NCBI RefSeq assembly: GCF_006539125.1 | Contig: NZ_BJMK01000001.1 | Location: 1-64,000 of the forward strand | DNA from: Gluconobacter sphaericus NBRC 12467 | Lineage (GTDB): Bacteria; Pseudomonadota; Alphaproteobacteria; Acetobacterales; Acetobacteraceae | Reading direction: 5' to 3' | Length of the DNA: 64,000 nucleotides | In this document: piece after piece, positions 35,724 to 45,550 of the stretch | Position numbering within the stretch: position 1 is the stretch's first letter | How the letters are laid out: every line of letters begins with the position of its first letter | Notes under the pieces: generated by a model | Told to the model about the DNA's origin: nothing | Seen by the model: only the letters and a program-made list of their open reading frames with translations | Databases searched by the model: none | Translations under genes and position numbers: made by a program

Positions 35724-36653
35724 TCAGGTGGAAGTTCCAGTGTGGTGGAAGCCGCCCGCCCATGTCCACCAACCCAGACGTGCGCTCTGCGCATTCAGGA
35801 TTCGAGCTGCGGCAACAGCGCTTTCGGGGCTGGCGAAAATGCCGAAACAGGTGGCGCCTGAACCGCTCATGCGGCTGAGCAGACAGTCTGGCAGGCTTGC
35901 GATTGAGGCCAGGACCGTGCCGATGACAGGGCATTGTGAGAGGGCCGGGGCCTGAAGATCGTTCGTGGTGGCGTTCAGATCTGCCACCATGTCCTGTGCC
36001 GTGTTCCAGCGGTCTGGCAGAAACGGCTCGGGACGCTCAACAATACCGCCGCCTGCCGCGAAGGCCCGGAAAACGTTCGGTGTTGAAACACCAATGCCCG
36101 GATTGACCAGCAGGAGGCCCGCATCTGGCAGGGCCGGAGCGGGGGCAAGAATTTCCCCGATGCCCTGCATCCGGGCTGGGCGTTGGGCAACGCAGACGGG
36201 AACATCCGCCCCCAGTGTCTCGGCGATCGGAAAAAGGGCTTCCTGATCGACATTCCATTCCCGTGCCAGCAGACGCAGCGTTGCGGCAGCGTCAGCCGAC
36301 CCACCACCGATACCGGATGAGACGGGCAGGTTCTTTTGCAGTTCCAGATGAAAGGATTCAGTCAGGCCGCCAATCGTGCTGCCCGCCTGGGCCTGAAGGG
36401 CGCGGGCGGCGCGGAGCACGAGATTCTGGTCGTCCGCTTCAAGGCCCTGTCCGAACGGTCCGTCGATCGTCAGGGACATGGTGTCGCTTGGAGCCGTGAG
36501 GGCAACGCGGTCTGAAGCACCTGCGAATACGGCAAGACTATCGAGCAGGTGATAGCCATCATCGCGGCGGCCGGTGATGTGCAGAAACAGGTTGATCTTG
36601 GCATGCGCACTAGTCTGCGGAGCGGCGGAAGAAGTTGTGTCTGGAAAGGTCAT
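35724..36653 (-). CDS. ispE: 4-diphosphocytidyl-2-C-methyl-D-erythritol kinase
   Basis: A GHMP kinase of the MEP isoprenoid pathway. Motifs: [20 protein letters not shown] at the N-terminus, the ATP-binding [20 protein letters not shown] and the C-terminal [12 protein letters not shown]. Start ATG 36653 overlaps the TPR stop by ATGA and gives 309 aa, normal for IspE. The frame upstream to 36758 is a shadow. Confidence 0.96.
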   Translation of the reverse strand: MTFPDTTSSAAPQTSAHAKINLFLHITGRRDDGYHLLDSLAVFAGASDRVALTAPSDTMSLTIDGPFGQGLEADDQNLVLRAARALQAQAGSTIGGLTESFHLELQKNLPVSSGIGGGSADAAATLRLLAREWNVDQEALFPIAETLGADVPVCVAQRPARMQGIGEILAPAPALPDAGLLLVNPGIGVSTPNVFRAFAAGGGIVERPEPFLPDRWNTAQDMVADLNATTNDLQAPALSQCPVIGTVLASIASLPDCLLSRMSGSGATCFGIFASPESAVAAARILNAQSARLGWWTWAGGFHHTGTST

Positions 36654-38425
36654 TGTTTCTGTTCGAAGGCTGCGAGATGGGGGCCACCGTTTTGGAGCGC
36701 CTGCATTAGAAGGGCGCGATCCTGCGGCTGGGGATTGTCGTCCAGGGACTGGTTCCATTGATCCTGGGCTTCGGTATGCCGTCCGAGATACCAGTAAGCA
36801 ACGCCCAGATGGTAGCCGATTTCAGCATCGCTGGGCGCATGTTCCGCAGCCTGCACCAGGATGGGGAACGCAGTTTTGATATCCGCGCGATATTTGAGCA
36901 GAGCCCAGGCATAGCTGTCCTGAATGGAGGCGTCCGTTGGCTGAAGATCGACGGCCTTTTTCAGCATGGCAAGAGCCTGTGCCTGATCCGAGTCATGTTC
37001 GATATTGGCATAGCCCACGAAATTGAGCACTTCGGGCTGGTCTGGCGCGAGTTCCAGCGCATGCCTCATGTCATCCTGGACCATCGGCCAGTTGCTGCTC
37101 TCTTCCGCAGCCATCGCGCGGCCGAGCAGGATGGGCCACAGGATCTCCTTGCGGGGCGGGGAAGCCTTGAGGGCGCGGGTATAGAGATCAATGGCCTGAG
37201 TATGGTGGCCGCGCTGGTCTTCGACTTCCGCCAGCTGAATCAGGAATTCGGGATTGTCGGGACGCAGGGTCAGGGCGCGATGCAGGGCATCGGCTTCCTG
37301 CTCCAGGTCGCCCGAGCGCAGGGCCAGATTAATGCGTTCTTGTGCAGCCAAAGCGGCGAGGGGGTCGGAGGACGGGATGCCATCCAGCGCAGCCAGCCCG
37401 CTGGAGATCTGGTTGGCTTCCCGAAAGGTGTCCGCGAGAAAGATGCGCGCGATTGTCAGGCCGGGATCAAGAAAAATAGCCTGTTGCAGGGCAATGATGG
37501 CCGGGTCCCGCGGAATGCCGTCCTGTTGGATGACATCCGTGATCATGAGGGCGATCTGCAGGTTGAGAACCGCGCCGCCAAGGGCCGGGCTCGGGCTTTT
37601 CAGATGCGGAAGGCTCTGCTGGATCGGGCCGATGACGAGAGAGGTCAGAGGAGAGGTTACATCAAGGGCGGCGATGGCGTTACTGGCCTCCTTGTGACGG
37701 CCATGGCGTTCGAGCCAGCTCCCATAAAGCTGTGCATAGAGGATCTGGAGTGTCAGCGGGTCGCCGGAGGCATTTCCTGTTCGGTGATACAGCTGTTCCG
37801 CCAACTGCGGGCTGGGAAGGGATTCCGCGATCATGGCCGCATGCAGAAGATACAGTCTGCGGGTCGTGGGTTGGGCTGCCGCTTCTCCCAGCAGATTCAG
37901 GGCTTTGTCGGCATGCCCCTCGGCCGCAAGGCTCCAGGCCATGAGAGTGGGGGCTGCAATGGCGACGAGTGGGCCGTGATGGGGGCTGCGGGTCAGGATA
38001 CGGCGCATTTCGGCCCAGTCCTGACGGGCAAAGGCATCCTGCGCGAGAATGAGGGTCCCGATATCGCTGCCGATGTCATGATCGGGCAGTGCGTTGGCGA
38101 GTCTGACAGCCTCGGCTTGTTTCCCAGCCATCGCGGCGTAACGCAGAGCATCGTGCTGCAACCGGAGATTGTGTGGGGCGAGAGGCAGGGCATGCGAAAG
38201 CGCCAGATTGGCGGCGGAAATATCTCCGCGTTCCATCATGACGGTCGCAGCCATCATCCAGCCGGTCAGGGATTTTTCAGGATTGATGGCGGGTAGCATG
38301 GCGGGAGGAACGGCTGCTGCGGCGCCCTCCGTGAGGCAGCTACCCAGCATAAGAGCGGGAAGCGCCAGACGGAGCGGACGGGAAAAATCCTCGAATGATC
38401 TGGGCCAGCCGCGTGTGATCTGCAT
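36650..38425 (-). CDS. TPR-repeat lipoprotein
   Basis: 591 aa from ATG 38425. The signal ends in a lipobox (LPALMLGSC), so it is probably attached to a membrane on the periplasmic side. The rest is a superhelix of TPR units; clear ones are [42 protein letters not shown] and [21 protein letters not shown]. It overlaps ispE by ATGA. TPR lipoproteins are usually scaffolds for envelope complexes; no partner is evident. The frame to 38872 is a shadow. Confidence 0.85.
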   Translation of the reverse strand: MQITRGWPRSFEDFSRPLRLALPALMLGSCLTEGAAAAVPPAMLPAINPEKSLTGWMMAATVMMERGDISAANLALSHALPLAPHNLRLQHDALRYAAMAGKQAEAVRLANALPDHDIGSDIGTLILAQDAFARQDWAEMRRILTRSPHHGPLVAIAAPTLMAWSLAAEGHADKALNLLGEAAAQPTTRRLYLLHAAMIAESLPSPQLAEQLYHRTGNASGDPLTLQILYAQLYGSWLERHGRHKEASNAIAALDVTSPLTSLVIGPIQQSLPHLKSPSPALGGAVLNLQIALMITDVIQQDGIPRDPAIIALQQAIFLDPGLTIARIFLADTFREANQISSGLAALDGIPSSDPLAALAAQERINLALRSGDLEQEADALHRALTLRPDNPEFLIQLAEVEDQRGHHTQAIDLYTRALKASPPRKEILWPILLGRAMAAEESSNWPMVQDDMRHALELAPDQPEVLNFVGYANIEHDSDQAQALAMLKKAVDLQPTDASIQDSYAWALLKYRADIKTAFPILVQAAEHAPSDAEIGYHLGVAYWYLGRHTEAQDQWNQSLDDNPQPQDRALLMQALQNGGPHLAAFEQKQ

Positions 38426-38524
38426 AATGGACGAAACTTTAGCCCTCTTGAGGTCTGACGCCAACTGCTCCCCCTTCCGGGAACGGTGGCTTACAGGTCG
38501 GGAGGTAACCAGAACGGATAGATC

Positions 38525-39370
38525 ATGACGCCCCAGCCGGTTGTGAGCCGGGCCGAACTTCTGGCCGCGCTCCAGCTTCAGTATGAATGGGGAGCCGACG
38601 AGGCTCTGTGCGAACTGCCCGTGGACCGTCTTTCCGAGGCGGCTCCCCGGCTGCCTGTATCCATGCCGCAACGTGGGGAGGAGGGGCAGCGGACGATTGC
38701 GCGGCCTTCGCCGGAAATGTGGGATGGCGCGCGTCCGGCCGGCGCAAAGGTTATCGAAACGGCAACGGGTAGCCTCTCCATGCAGGCGCTTGAGAAGGCG
38801 CATGATTTGCCGACCTTGATGCGGCTGACCGAGGCTCCGGACGATTTGTTTCTTGCCCGGACCGCCACGCACCGGCTGGAACCGGTTTTCGTGGAAAACG
38901 CCCCCTTCATGCTGATCGGCGAGGCACCCGATGCAGACGAGGACCGGTCCGGCACGCTCTTCGCGGGAGAGGCAGGCTCGCTTCTGGAGAAGATGCTGCG
39001 GTCAGCCGGGTTGGAGCGGGGGCAGATTTCCATGGCGCCCGCCCTGCCGTGGCGACCGCCGGGCGGGCGGACACCGAGTGATACGGAGATGCAGGCCTGT
39101 CACCCGCTCCTTCTGCGGACGATTGTCCTGTGTCGGCCCCGATTTCTGGTGACGATGGGCGTGACTCCCCTGAAGATGTTGCTAGGGGCTGATGCGGCGG
39201 TTGGGCGCTTACGTGGGAAGTGGATGGAGGTTTCGCTTCCCGGGCTTGCGACTCCGGTTCCGCTCCTGCCGATGCGGCACCCTCTGCAACTGCGGGCTAG
39301 TGCGGCTGCGCGGCGTAATGCATGGCAGGATCTGCTGATTCTGATGGAGAAATTGGCTCCGGAGGGATGA
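38525..39370 (+). CDS. Uracil-DNA glycosylase-family protein lacking Fe-S cysteines
   Basis: 281 aa, a family 4/5-type UDG fold. The motif-A region FMLIGEAPDADEDRSGTLFAGEAG matches the GEAPGxxED pattern and MRHPLQLR is the motif-B histidine loop. Family 4 enzymes bind a 4Fe-4S cluster with four Cys. Here only the one in MQACHPLLL remains; the KCRPP cysteine is PW (ALPWRPPGGR) and the N-terminal CxxC is absent. The first 60 residues are extra and polar. Activity without the cluster is uncertain. It lies after the TPR gene and on the opposite strand, facing a short intergenic region. Confidence 0.83.
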   Translation: MTPQPVVSRAELLAALQLQYEWGADEALCELPVDRLSEAAPRLPVSMPQRGEEGQRTIARPSPEMWDGARPAGAKVIETATGSLSMQALEKAHDLPTLMRLTEAPDDLFLARTATHRLEPVFVENAPFMLIGEAPDADEDRSGTLFAGEAGSLLEKMLRSAGLERGQISMAPALPWRPPGGRTPSDTEMQACHPLLLRTIVLCRPRFLVTMGVTPLKMLLGADAAVGRLRGKWMEVSLPGLATPVPLLPMRHPLQLRASAAARRNAWQDLLILMEKLAPEG

Positions 39371-39552
39371 GGACCGAACTGGTACAAATGAGGTCATCAA
39401 AAAACTTCGAGAAAACGTAAAAAAACGCGCCAAGACAGGTGTTTGCCACTGGATTGTTTTGGGGTTGGTATGTACAATTGCCCAGTCCATGGTTGCATCA
39501 AAATCCGCAAGATCTTGCCAACGGCATGCAAAGCGGGTAGCAACCCGCTGCT

Positions 39553-41517
39553 ATGCGAAGGACAACCCCTTTCATTTCTGGCAGTAACGCACGGGCTCTG
39601 CTCGTTAGCGTGCTGATTCTGGCCGGTGGCTCACTGTCCCCGGTGCGTGCGGCAAGCACACGAGATCTTCCCCCTCAGCCGGAGCGGGTGGGGGATGAGA
39701 CCGCTTTTGCCGAGGTCCGTCCGTCTCTGGGCGGGGATGGCATTGTTTCGCTTCCCCATCCGCTCACCGCTGCAATGGCCAGCCGCTACCGGCTGATCTT
39801 CCGGGCTCAGCGGGAAGGCAACGCTCGGATTGTTCAGGACCAGCTCCGTCTGGTGACGGATCATGTTCTCCTGCCGGATGTGCTGGCAGAGCGTTATCTG
39901 ACGCCGGGCGCTCATCCGGCCGTCGAGCAGCTTCGGGAATGGTTGCATGACTATGCCTCCCAGCCCGATGCCGCCAGTATTCAGGCTCTACTCCTGAAAA
40001 TCGCGCTTCCGGGAACGGTGCAGCCCCAGTCCTTCGTCCGTCCGCTTGCCGCTGATGCGCGGCCTGAAGACGTGAAGGGCGCATGTGCTCCGGTTGATCC
40101 CCTGCTTCATGCCTTTGTGCGCAATCCGCTTCTGGACCGGACGGTTCAGGAGCGGGTGTTCTCGGGTGTGCGGGGGGCAGAAAGTGCGCTGCATCTTGTG
40201 GATATCACGCCGGGCATGACGGCGCCGTATGCCGCCCAGCTTTATGGCGAGGTTGCGCTTGGGCTGCTATCCCAGGGGGAAACCCTACTGGCCCTGCGGC
40301 ATGGCAGCGTGGGATTTGGCCGCGGCAACAATCAGGTGGGCTTGCCTGCCTATGTTGCGGGCCTGGCGGCCTGGCGTGAAGGCCATATCGAGGCGGCCTA
40401 TGACCTGTTCCAGTCTGCGGCAAACGCGCCCGTGACGACCGTGGAGATCCGCGCGGCCGCTGCCTTCTGGGCCGCACGTGCCGAAGGGCGGCGTCATGAC
40501 ATGGTCGGCTATGTAAAATGGCTCCATCGTGCCGCTATTCACCATGAGACGTTCTACGGTATTCTGGCGTCTCAGACGCTTGATCTCGGACGGCATGGCC
40601 ATGCGCGCCTGCCGGATGGCGGCGTGGAGATCACGCTACACGATCCGGTGCCTGTTCTTGCGGAAATCGATGTCGAGGCAGTCGGGGCTCTTCCGCAGGG
40701 GCGTCAGCTCTTCGCTCTGCTGCAGGTCGGCGAGCGGGTGCGGGCTGAGAAACTGATCCGACGGATGTGGGTCGATGTTGCAGATGATAGCGCACGCTCC
40801 CGCTCGCTTCAGCTCGTAGCGCAGGCGGCGGGCTACGAGGATCTGTCTGAACAGCTCGCCTCTCTCATTATGCATCAGGAAGCGCAGATAACGAAGCCGA
40901 CGCCGCTTCCCCTGCCGTCCCTGAAGCCCAGGCATGGATTTCGCATGAATCCGGCGCTGGTCTATGCTCTGACACGGGTTGAATCCAATTTCGACCCCTC
41001 AGCGACGTCGGGTGCCGGAGCGCATGGTCTCATGCAGATCCGTCCTGTAACGGCCAGCTTCGTCACCGCATCGCACATGACGTATGACTCGCATGGTGTG
41101 GCGGTGATCCCGGTTGCGCCGGACATGGTCAGTCGCTTGCACAACCCATCCTCCAATCTGGAGATCGGGCAGCTCTACGTGTTGTATTTGGCGAACCAGT
41201 CCAGCCGGATCGCGACGGTTAGCCCTCCGGAAGGCGGCGATCTGGTCCGGGTTCTGGCATCCTACAATGCCGGCCCGGGGGCCATTGCCCGCTGGGAAGG
41301 TGCGCAGAAGGCGGAGGTGCACGATCCGTTATTCTTTATGGAAACGCTCCCCAATGGGGAAACGCGGGACTATGTCCATCGCGCCCTGACCTATACCTGG
41401 CTTTATGCGCACCGTATGGGTCTGCCGTCTCCCTCGCTAAAGGCGCTGTCGCGGTCTGAATGGCCGTCCTTCGGGGAAGAGCAGGCGATGGCGCATGAGC
41501 GAATGGTTCTGAACTAA
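39553..41517 (+). CDS. Soluble lytic murein transglycosylase (Slt-type)
   Basis: 654 aa with a signal peptide ending in SPVRAAS. The long helical middle part is the Slt U/L ring. The catalytic SLT domain contains YALTRVESNFDPSATSG, with catalytic Glu at residue 477, and AHGLMQIRP, LEIGQLYVLYLA and SYNAGPGAIARW. It cleaves peptidoglycan to anhydromuropeptides in the periplasm. Length and motifs match the Slt70 type. It is followed by a strong terminator. Confidence 0.94.
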   Translation: MRRTTPFISGSNARALLVSVLILAGGSLSPVRAASTRDLPPQPERVGDETAFAEVRPSLGGDGIVSLPHPLTAAMASRYRLIFRAQREGNARIVQDQLRLVTDHVLLPDVLAERYLTPGAHPAVEQLREWLHDYASQPDAASIQALLLKIALPGTVQPQSFVRPLAADARPEDVKGACAPVDPLLHAFVRNPLLDRTVQERVFSGVRGAESALHLVDITPGMTAPYAAQLYGEVALGLLSQGETLLALRHGSVGFGRGNNQVGLPAYVAGLAAWREGHIEAAYDLFQSAANAPVTTVEIRAAAAFWAARAEGRRHDMVGYVKWLHRAAIHHETFYGILASQTLDLGRHGHARLPDGGVEITLHDPVPVLAEIDVEAVGALPQGRQLFALLQVGERVRAEKLIRRMWVDVADDSARSRSLQLVAQAAGYEDLSEQLASLIMHQEAQITKPTPLPLPSLKPRHGFRMNPALVYALTRVESNFDPSATSGAGAHGLMQIRPVTASFVTASHMTYDSHGVAVIPVAPDMVSRLHNPSSNLEIGQLYVLYLANQSSRIATVSPPEGGDLVRVLASYNAGPGAIARWEGAQKAEVHDPLFFMETLPNGETRDYVHRALTYTWLYAHRMGLPSPSLKALSRSEWPSFGEEQAMAHERMVLN

Positions 41518-41530
41518 AGGATACGGAACA

Positions 41531-41562
41531 AAAAAACCCCGGTCTGAACCGGGGCTTTTTTT
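41531..41562 (+). terminator. Rho-independent terminator after the lytic transglycosylase
   Basis: CCCCGGT-CTGA-ACCGGGG (41537-41554) is followed by a 7-nt T-run after one C. An A-run precedes it, so it may also act on the minus strand. Confidence 0.93.
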
Positions 41563-41659
41563 GTTCTTCTGCTGCTGTGGGGCCGTATCAAAGACCGTAA
41601 ATCTGCTCATGGTCATCAATGGAACCGTGAGCAGATTGTGTAATGATTTTCCTATCCCC

Positions 41660-43498
41660 TCAGGCTCGTTGAGCTGTCTGTTCCTCGGGGAAAGCGGTCT
41701 CTGTAAAATAGGTGTTAGTCGCCAGGACAGTGATGGAAAGAACGCCGAAATGCAGGGGTGCGCGCTCGCCAAGCGGGATGAGACCACTTCCGGTCGTCCA
41801 GCGGCAGCGTGCGTTTTCCGGTCCTGCCCATCCTTCAAGGGGCTGATGCTCCAGGTGAGCCTCAAGGTCGGTGGTGCTTCCTGAATCGAAAAACACGATA
41901 TCGCCCACAAGAACACCAAGGGTGCGGCGGTCATCGACGAAAGGACCGATGGTGTCACAGGGACGCGATGCGCGGGACGTGAGCCTGACTGAGCTGATCC
42001 CTGGCGGGATCATGAAGAGAACCCGGTTTTTCGTCTGTCGCATCGGATAGATGATCTGGCCGTCTGATGCGAGGAGATGTAGATCGGGATCTTCTGTGAT
42101 GTGCGGGGTCTGGTCCGTGCTCGCCATTGATTTGTCCAACCGGCAGTGAGTAAGCGCGCGGGCTTCGATCTGGCGATAGAGGGGCTCGACGAAGGCACGG
42201 CTGACTTCCAGCGGCGCCGCTGCATCTTCCCAGCTTTTGTGTTGGCCGCCGATGGCGAGGATTTTTCCGTCCTGCCGGAAGGTGTGCCGGTTACCCGTAT
42301 CAAGGTAGCTTTCGGTCAGCATTCCGTCGGCCATGATGACGGAATGCTCCTGGGTCTCGACATGGTAGTATTCGTAAGAGGTCAGGGAGCGGTCGTAGAA
42401 GATGGAACTGCCGTTGACCAGCATTCGTGCGGGGACAAAACGGCCGTCCATGAACAGGCAGTGTTCTGCCGTGATCAGCATGTCCTTATGAGGGACATTA
42501 TCTGCGATGGCGTTGGCGAGGACGCGGATGGGATAGCCGGCCTGATCATCGGGAAGGGACGGGTTGGTGGTGGCCTGTCGCCGACCGGTCCAGATGACCC
42601 TGCGGACAGCATGCGTGTCTCCATGCCATGCTAGGATCTCGTCACCCGTACGAAGGTCCTGGATCGGGGTTTCGCCGGATGGTGTACGGATCATGGAGTC
42701 AGCGAGGAAGCAGACACCAATATAGGTATTGCCCTTTGAATAGGTGATGCTGAGCGGGTTATTGTCTGCGCTCAGGGCATTGTAAGTGCCGGTTGCAAGT
42801 GTGGCGTTGCTGGCCAGCGTGACGGTGTAGGTGGCGATTTCTGTATTGCCATTTCCGCCATAAAGCGTGATCGTGCGTGAAGAACCGCTCCCGGCTATTG
42901 TATATCCTGTAATTTCAGTAACCGTATTCTGTAGTTCGATCGTGTCTTTGGTCGGGTTGTAGTTGGTGATCGATGTACCGCTCAGGTCAATGAGCGTTCC
43001 GCCTCCATTGAGGATCAGCGTTCCACCGCCGGTACCAAAATTAATTGTGGATCCGGTCAGGATGCTGGCGAGATTTGACCCGGAAACATAGGAACCGCCC
43101 TCACTGATGTTGATGGTGGAGCCCTGAAGTGCGCTGGCAAGGAGGCCGCTGGAGAAAGTGAGTTCTCCGCCAACGACATTCAGCGTTAGTCCTGATACAG
43201 CGCTGACGCCTATAGTGACAGTCGTGTCGCCACCAATATAGAAGTTTACGGCGCTGAGTGCATTAAGAAGAATATCAATGCCGCCGGTTGATCCGGGAAC
43301 ACTGACATAGGTTCCACTCAGAAGGCTGGCCAGAACGACAACAGAACTGGTTCCAGTGACGATATTACCTGTTGGAACACTAGATAGTGTGGTGATGGTA
43401 GTGCCAGAACTGTCTTTAATGGTGACATTCTGAAATAAGCCCACAAGGTCAGATTGAGTAACGGTATAGGTGGTGGTGGTTCCGGGATATGAAGTCAT
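41660..43498 (-). CDS. Hint-domain protein with N-terminal beta-repeat region
   Basis: 612 aa. Residues 1-255 are Thr/Ser/Gly-rich with beta-helix-like repeats (e.g. ASILTGSTINFGTGGG), typical of secreted or surface proteins, with no cleavable signal. From C263 (GVCFLADSMIRTPSGETPIQDL) a Hint (hedgehog/intein, Hint_2 type) domain runs to about 400, including the second block LITAEHCLFMDGRF. There is no C-terminal intein His-Asn. The C-terminal 200 residues (LLASDGQIIYPMRQ, IVFFDSGSTTDLEAH) are of unknown fold. The coding style is less GC-rich than neighbours. An AT-rich leader and a dyad lie upstream. Related proteins occur in acetic acid bacteria; function is unknown. Confidence 0.85.
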   Translation of the reverse strand: MTSYPGTTTTYTVTQSDLVGLFQNVTIKDSSGTTITTLSSVPTGNIVTGTSSVVVLASLLSGTYVSVPGSTGGIDILLNALSAVNFYIGGDTTVTIGVSAVSGLTLNVVGGELTFSSGLLASALQGSTINISEGGSYVSGSNLASILTGSTINFGTGGGTLILNGGGTLIDLSGTSITNYNPTKDTIELQNTVTEITGYTIAGSGSSRTITLYGGNGNTEIATYTVTLASNATLATGTYNALSADNNPLSITYSKGNTYIGVCFLADSMIRTPSGETPIQDLRTGDEILAWHGDTHAVRRVIWTGRRQATTNPSLPDDQAGYPIRVLANAIADNVPHKDMLITAEHCLFMDGRFVPARMLVNGSSIFYDRSLTSYEYYHVETQEHSVIMADGMLTESYLDTGNRHTFRQDGKILAIGGQHKSWEDAAAPLEVSRAFVEPLYRQIEARALTHCRLDKSMASTDQTPHITEDPDLHLLASDGQIIYPMRQTKNRVLFMIPPGISSVRLTSRASRPCDTIGPFVDDRRTLGVLVGDIVFFDSGSTTDLEAHLEHQPLEGWAGPENARCRWTTGSGLIPLGERAPLHFGVLSITVLATNTYFTETAFPEEQTAQRA

Positions 43499-43928
43499 GA
43501 TAATTCCTTTTTGTTAGTATTTGGCTAACATTTATTTGAATTTCATTCTGCGCTTTGTTTACGATATAAAAACAAGGCTTAGATAATCTTCACAATTTTT
43601 CGATTCTGCTCAACATAAAATAACTCAAGTGTAAGTTACTTCGTCGCTACTTTGGTTTAGACAAAAATTGATTGTCTTTTACAAACAAAATATTTCTTCT
43701 GTGGTTTATGGGGTGTATTATCAATGCGGATTGTAGAAAATTCGCATCGTTCTTTGTGAAAAAATTGCGGAGTTCCGCTATTTGTTTGAGATCATGAAAG
43801 AAATATTTTGATTGAAAAAAAACTAACTTATATCTGTGTTAATATCGTGAATTGCAATATTTTCAGTGGTTGTGCGGCCCTGTTCAGGGAGTGGAGTGGG
43901 CCAATATTCCTCTTTGATAAATTATTTT
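43499..43928. other. AT-rich intergenic region upstream of the Hint gene
   Basis: About 430 nt, clearly AT-rich against the GC-rich surroundings, with no open frame that looks coding. It separates the starts of the Hint gene from the stop of the YqaA-like gene. It probably holds the Hint-gene promoter and a long leader. It contains a TGTTAG/CTAACA dyad (43512-43530). Confidence 0.6.
43512..43530. promoter_or_regulatory. TGTTAG-N7-CTAACA inverted repeat before the Hint gene
   Basis: A perfect 6-bp inverted repeat with a 7-nt spacer ends 14 nt before the Hint-gene ATG. It could be a repressor operator or a weak leader hairpin. No regulator gene is adjacent. Confidence 0.4.
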
Positions 43929-44507
43929 TTAAAAAAACTCGATCAGCATGACACCAGTTGCGATCAGGATCAGGGCTGCGAAGAGGACGAGGGCCAGACG
44001 CTTTTCAATGAAGTCGCGGATGGGTTCGCCGAACGTGCGGAGCAGAGCGGCTTCAAGGAAGAAGCGGGCGCCGCGGGTGACGATACTGGCGGCGATGAAG
44101 GGTAGCAGGGAAAAATGGGCTGCACCGGCCGCTAGCGTGACGAATTTGTAGGGGAGTGGGGTCAGGCCCTTGGCGAGGATGATCCAGACACCGTAATGGC
44201 GGAACATGGCCTCAAGATTCAGGATGCGCTGATCGGCATGATAGAAATGCGCGATCGGCATGCCGACATGCTCCATGAGGAACGCCCCGAGGATCCAGCC
44301 GACCAGCCCGCCCGCAACGCTGGCCAGGGTACAGACCAGAGCCAGAAACCAGGCCCGTTCACGATTGGCGAGCAGCATGGGCACGAGCATCAGGTCCACC
44401 GGCAGTGGAAAGATCGAGGCCTCTGCCGTCGCGACAATGACCAGCCACCATACGGCGCGCGGAGACGCGGCGAGTTCGGTAATGCGCGTATACAGCAGTG
44501 TCAGCAT
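43929..44507 (-). CDS. YqaA/DedA-type (SNARE-associated) membrane protein
   Basis: 192 aa from ATG 44507. Membrane segments include AVWWLVIVATAEASIFPLPVDLMLVP (the FPLP-type re-entrant motif of this family), LALVCTLASVAGGLVGWILGAFL and LIAASIVTRGARFFLEA near the end. YqaA-like proteins are envelope proteins of poorly known function, some probably transporters of lipid carriers. The frame upstream to 44654 has no conserved part. It is divergent from cytochrome b561. Confidence 0.85.
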   Translation of the reverse strand: MLTLLYTRITELAASPRAVWWLVIVATAEASIFPLPVDLMLVPMLLANRERAWFLALVCTLASVAGGLVGWILGAFLMEHVGMPIAHFYHADQRILNLEAMFRHYGVWIILAKGLTPLPYKFVTLAAGAAHFSLLPFIAASIVTRGARFFLEAALLRTFGEPIRDFIEKRLALVLFAALILIATGVMLIEFF

Positions 44508-44652
44508 GGCAGTCGGGTATTCCTGTGAGAGCGTGCAGGCTGTCGTAGCCGTCCTGCTTCCGCTTGAAAATCCGTAACCCAGCGCAACGTGTGTTCCGGT
44601 GTGGGAACGGGTTATAGACAGCGGAACTGTTCTTCTGGAGTGCTGCCGTTTC

Positions 44653-45201
44653 ATGGAAAAAATCCTTCCGCCGTTTCAGCGTTATTCCCTTGTGGCCAAG
44701 ATGTTTCACTGGAGTATGGCGGCGATCATCATTCCTCTGTGGTTGCTCGGGTTTTATGTGGGGCGGATCATGCCGCATGCGGCTACGCCTCAGAAGGCGC
44801 TCCTGCTGCTGATCCACAAGGAGATCGGACCGTTCATCATCGTCCTCACGCTCCTGCGGCTTGTCTGGCGCGCGACGCACCGGCCCCCCGCCATGTCAGC
44901 GGAGATCCCGGAAGAGGAGCGTCTGGCGGTTCAGGTCGGGCATTTCGGGTTGTATGCGATGATGCTGATTGTGCCGCTGACAGGATGGGTGCGGAGTTCG
45001 GTCCACGGCCTGCCGATCCCCATGATGTGGATCGTGAACCTGCCGCCTCTGGCGCACAAGGCGCCGGTTTTCGTACCGCTGGTGAATGTGTTGCACCAGT
45101 TCTCGTCATGGGTGCTGGGAATTCTGATCGCCGGGCATGTGATCGCGGCACTGCTGCATCGTTATGGTCGCAAGGACAGCATCATGGACCGGATGCTCTG
45201 A
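44653..45201 (+). CDS. Cytochrome b561
   Basis: 182 aa from ATG 44653. Four hydrophobic helices with haem ligand candidates His in KMFHWSMAA, LIHKEIGPF, GHFGLYAMM and VLHQFSSWVLG / AGHVIAALLHRY. It is a di-haem membrane electron-transfer protein of the YodB/CybB family; these move electrons from quinol to superoxide or other acceptors. The frame start at 44599 is not supported by a conserved N-terminus. Confidence 0.9.
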   Translation: MEKILPPFQRYSLVAKMFHWSMAAIIIPLWLLGFYVGRIMPHAATPQKALLLLIHKEIGPFIIVLTLLRLVWRATHRPPAMSAEIPEEERLAVQVGHFGLYAMMLIVPLTGWVRSSVHGLPIPMMWIVNLPPLAHKAPVFVPLVNVLHQFSSWVLGILIAGHVIAALLHRYGRKDSIMDRML

Positions 45202-45239
45202 ATCCTGATCCGCAGCGTGTGCCGTTATTTAACCACGTT

Positions 45240-45434
45240 CTATTGGATTATAAAAATAAGAAGAGAAACTATGTAAAAAGCATAAAATATGATCGTAAAC
45301 AGAATGATTATGATGAATAATAGGGTTATGTTTCCTGATGCTTTATAAATGAAAATATTTTTATGATTGAATATAACGTATACAAATAGAAGAACTGAAA
45401 CCGCAGCCAAAATCGCTAACGAAAACTCCATCAT
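45240..45434 (-). CDS. Small hydrophobic membrane protein, hypothetical
   Basis: 64 aa, two predicted membrane helices (FSLAILAAVSVLLFVYVIF and ITLLFIIIILFTIIFYAFYIVSLLIFII). It is AT-rich and unlike its neighbours in base use. No family is recognised. It lies in a 350-nt gap between cytochrome b561 and the S41 peptidase. Either a recent acquisition or a chance frame in AT-rich DNA is possible; support is modest, resting on two adjacent ATG codons after an AGG-containing stretch. Confidence 0.4.
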   Translation of the reverse strand: MMEFSLAILAAVSVLLFVYVIFNHKNIFIYKASGNITLLFIIIILFTIIFYAFYIVSLLIFIIQ

Positions 45435-45550
45435 CGGGTCCGACCTAATTCCATTGATCCATCAATAGATCTGATCACTGCTCTGATAGCCGGCATGTCT
45501 TTGTATCCTGATGAATCAGCAGTCTGCCGACCCATCAGGACTTTTCACGA

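Noticed and set aside
35689-35934. Upstream extension of the 131-aa gene
   Set aside because: This part is antisense to the ispE C-terminus and is rich in Arg/His, as shadow frames are.
43499-43928. Possible mobile-element remnant or origin in the AT-rich region
   Set aside because: No terminal repeats, transposase fragment or DnaA-box cluster was recognised; it reads as a long promoter/leader region.
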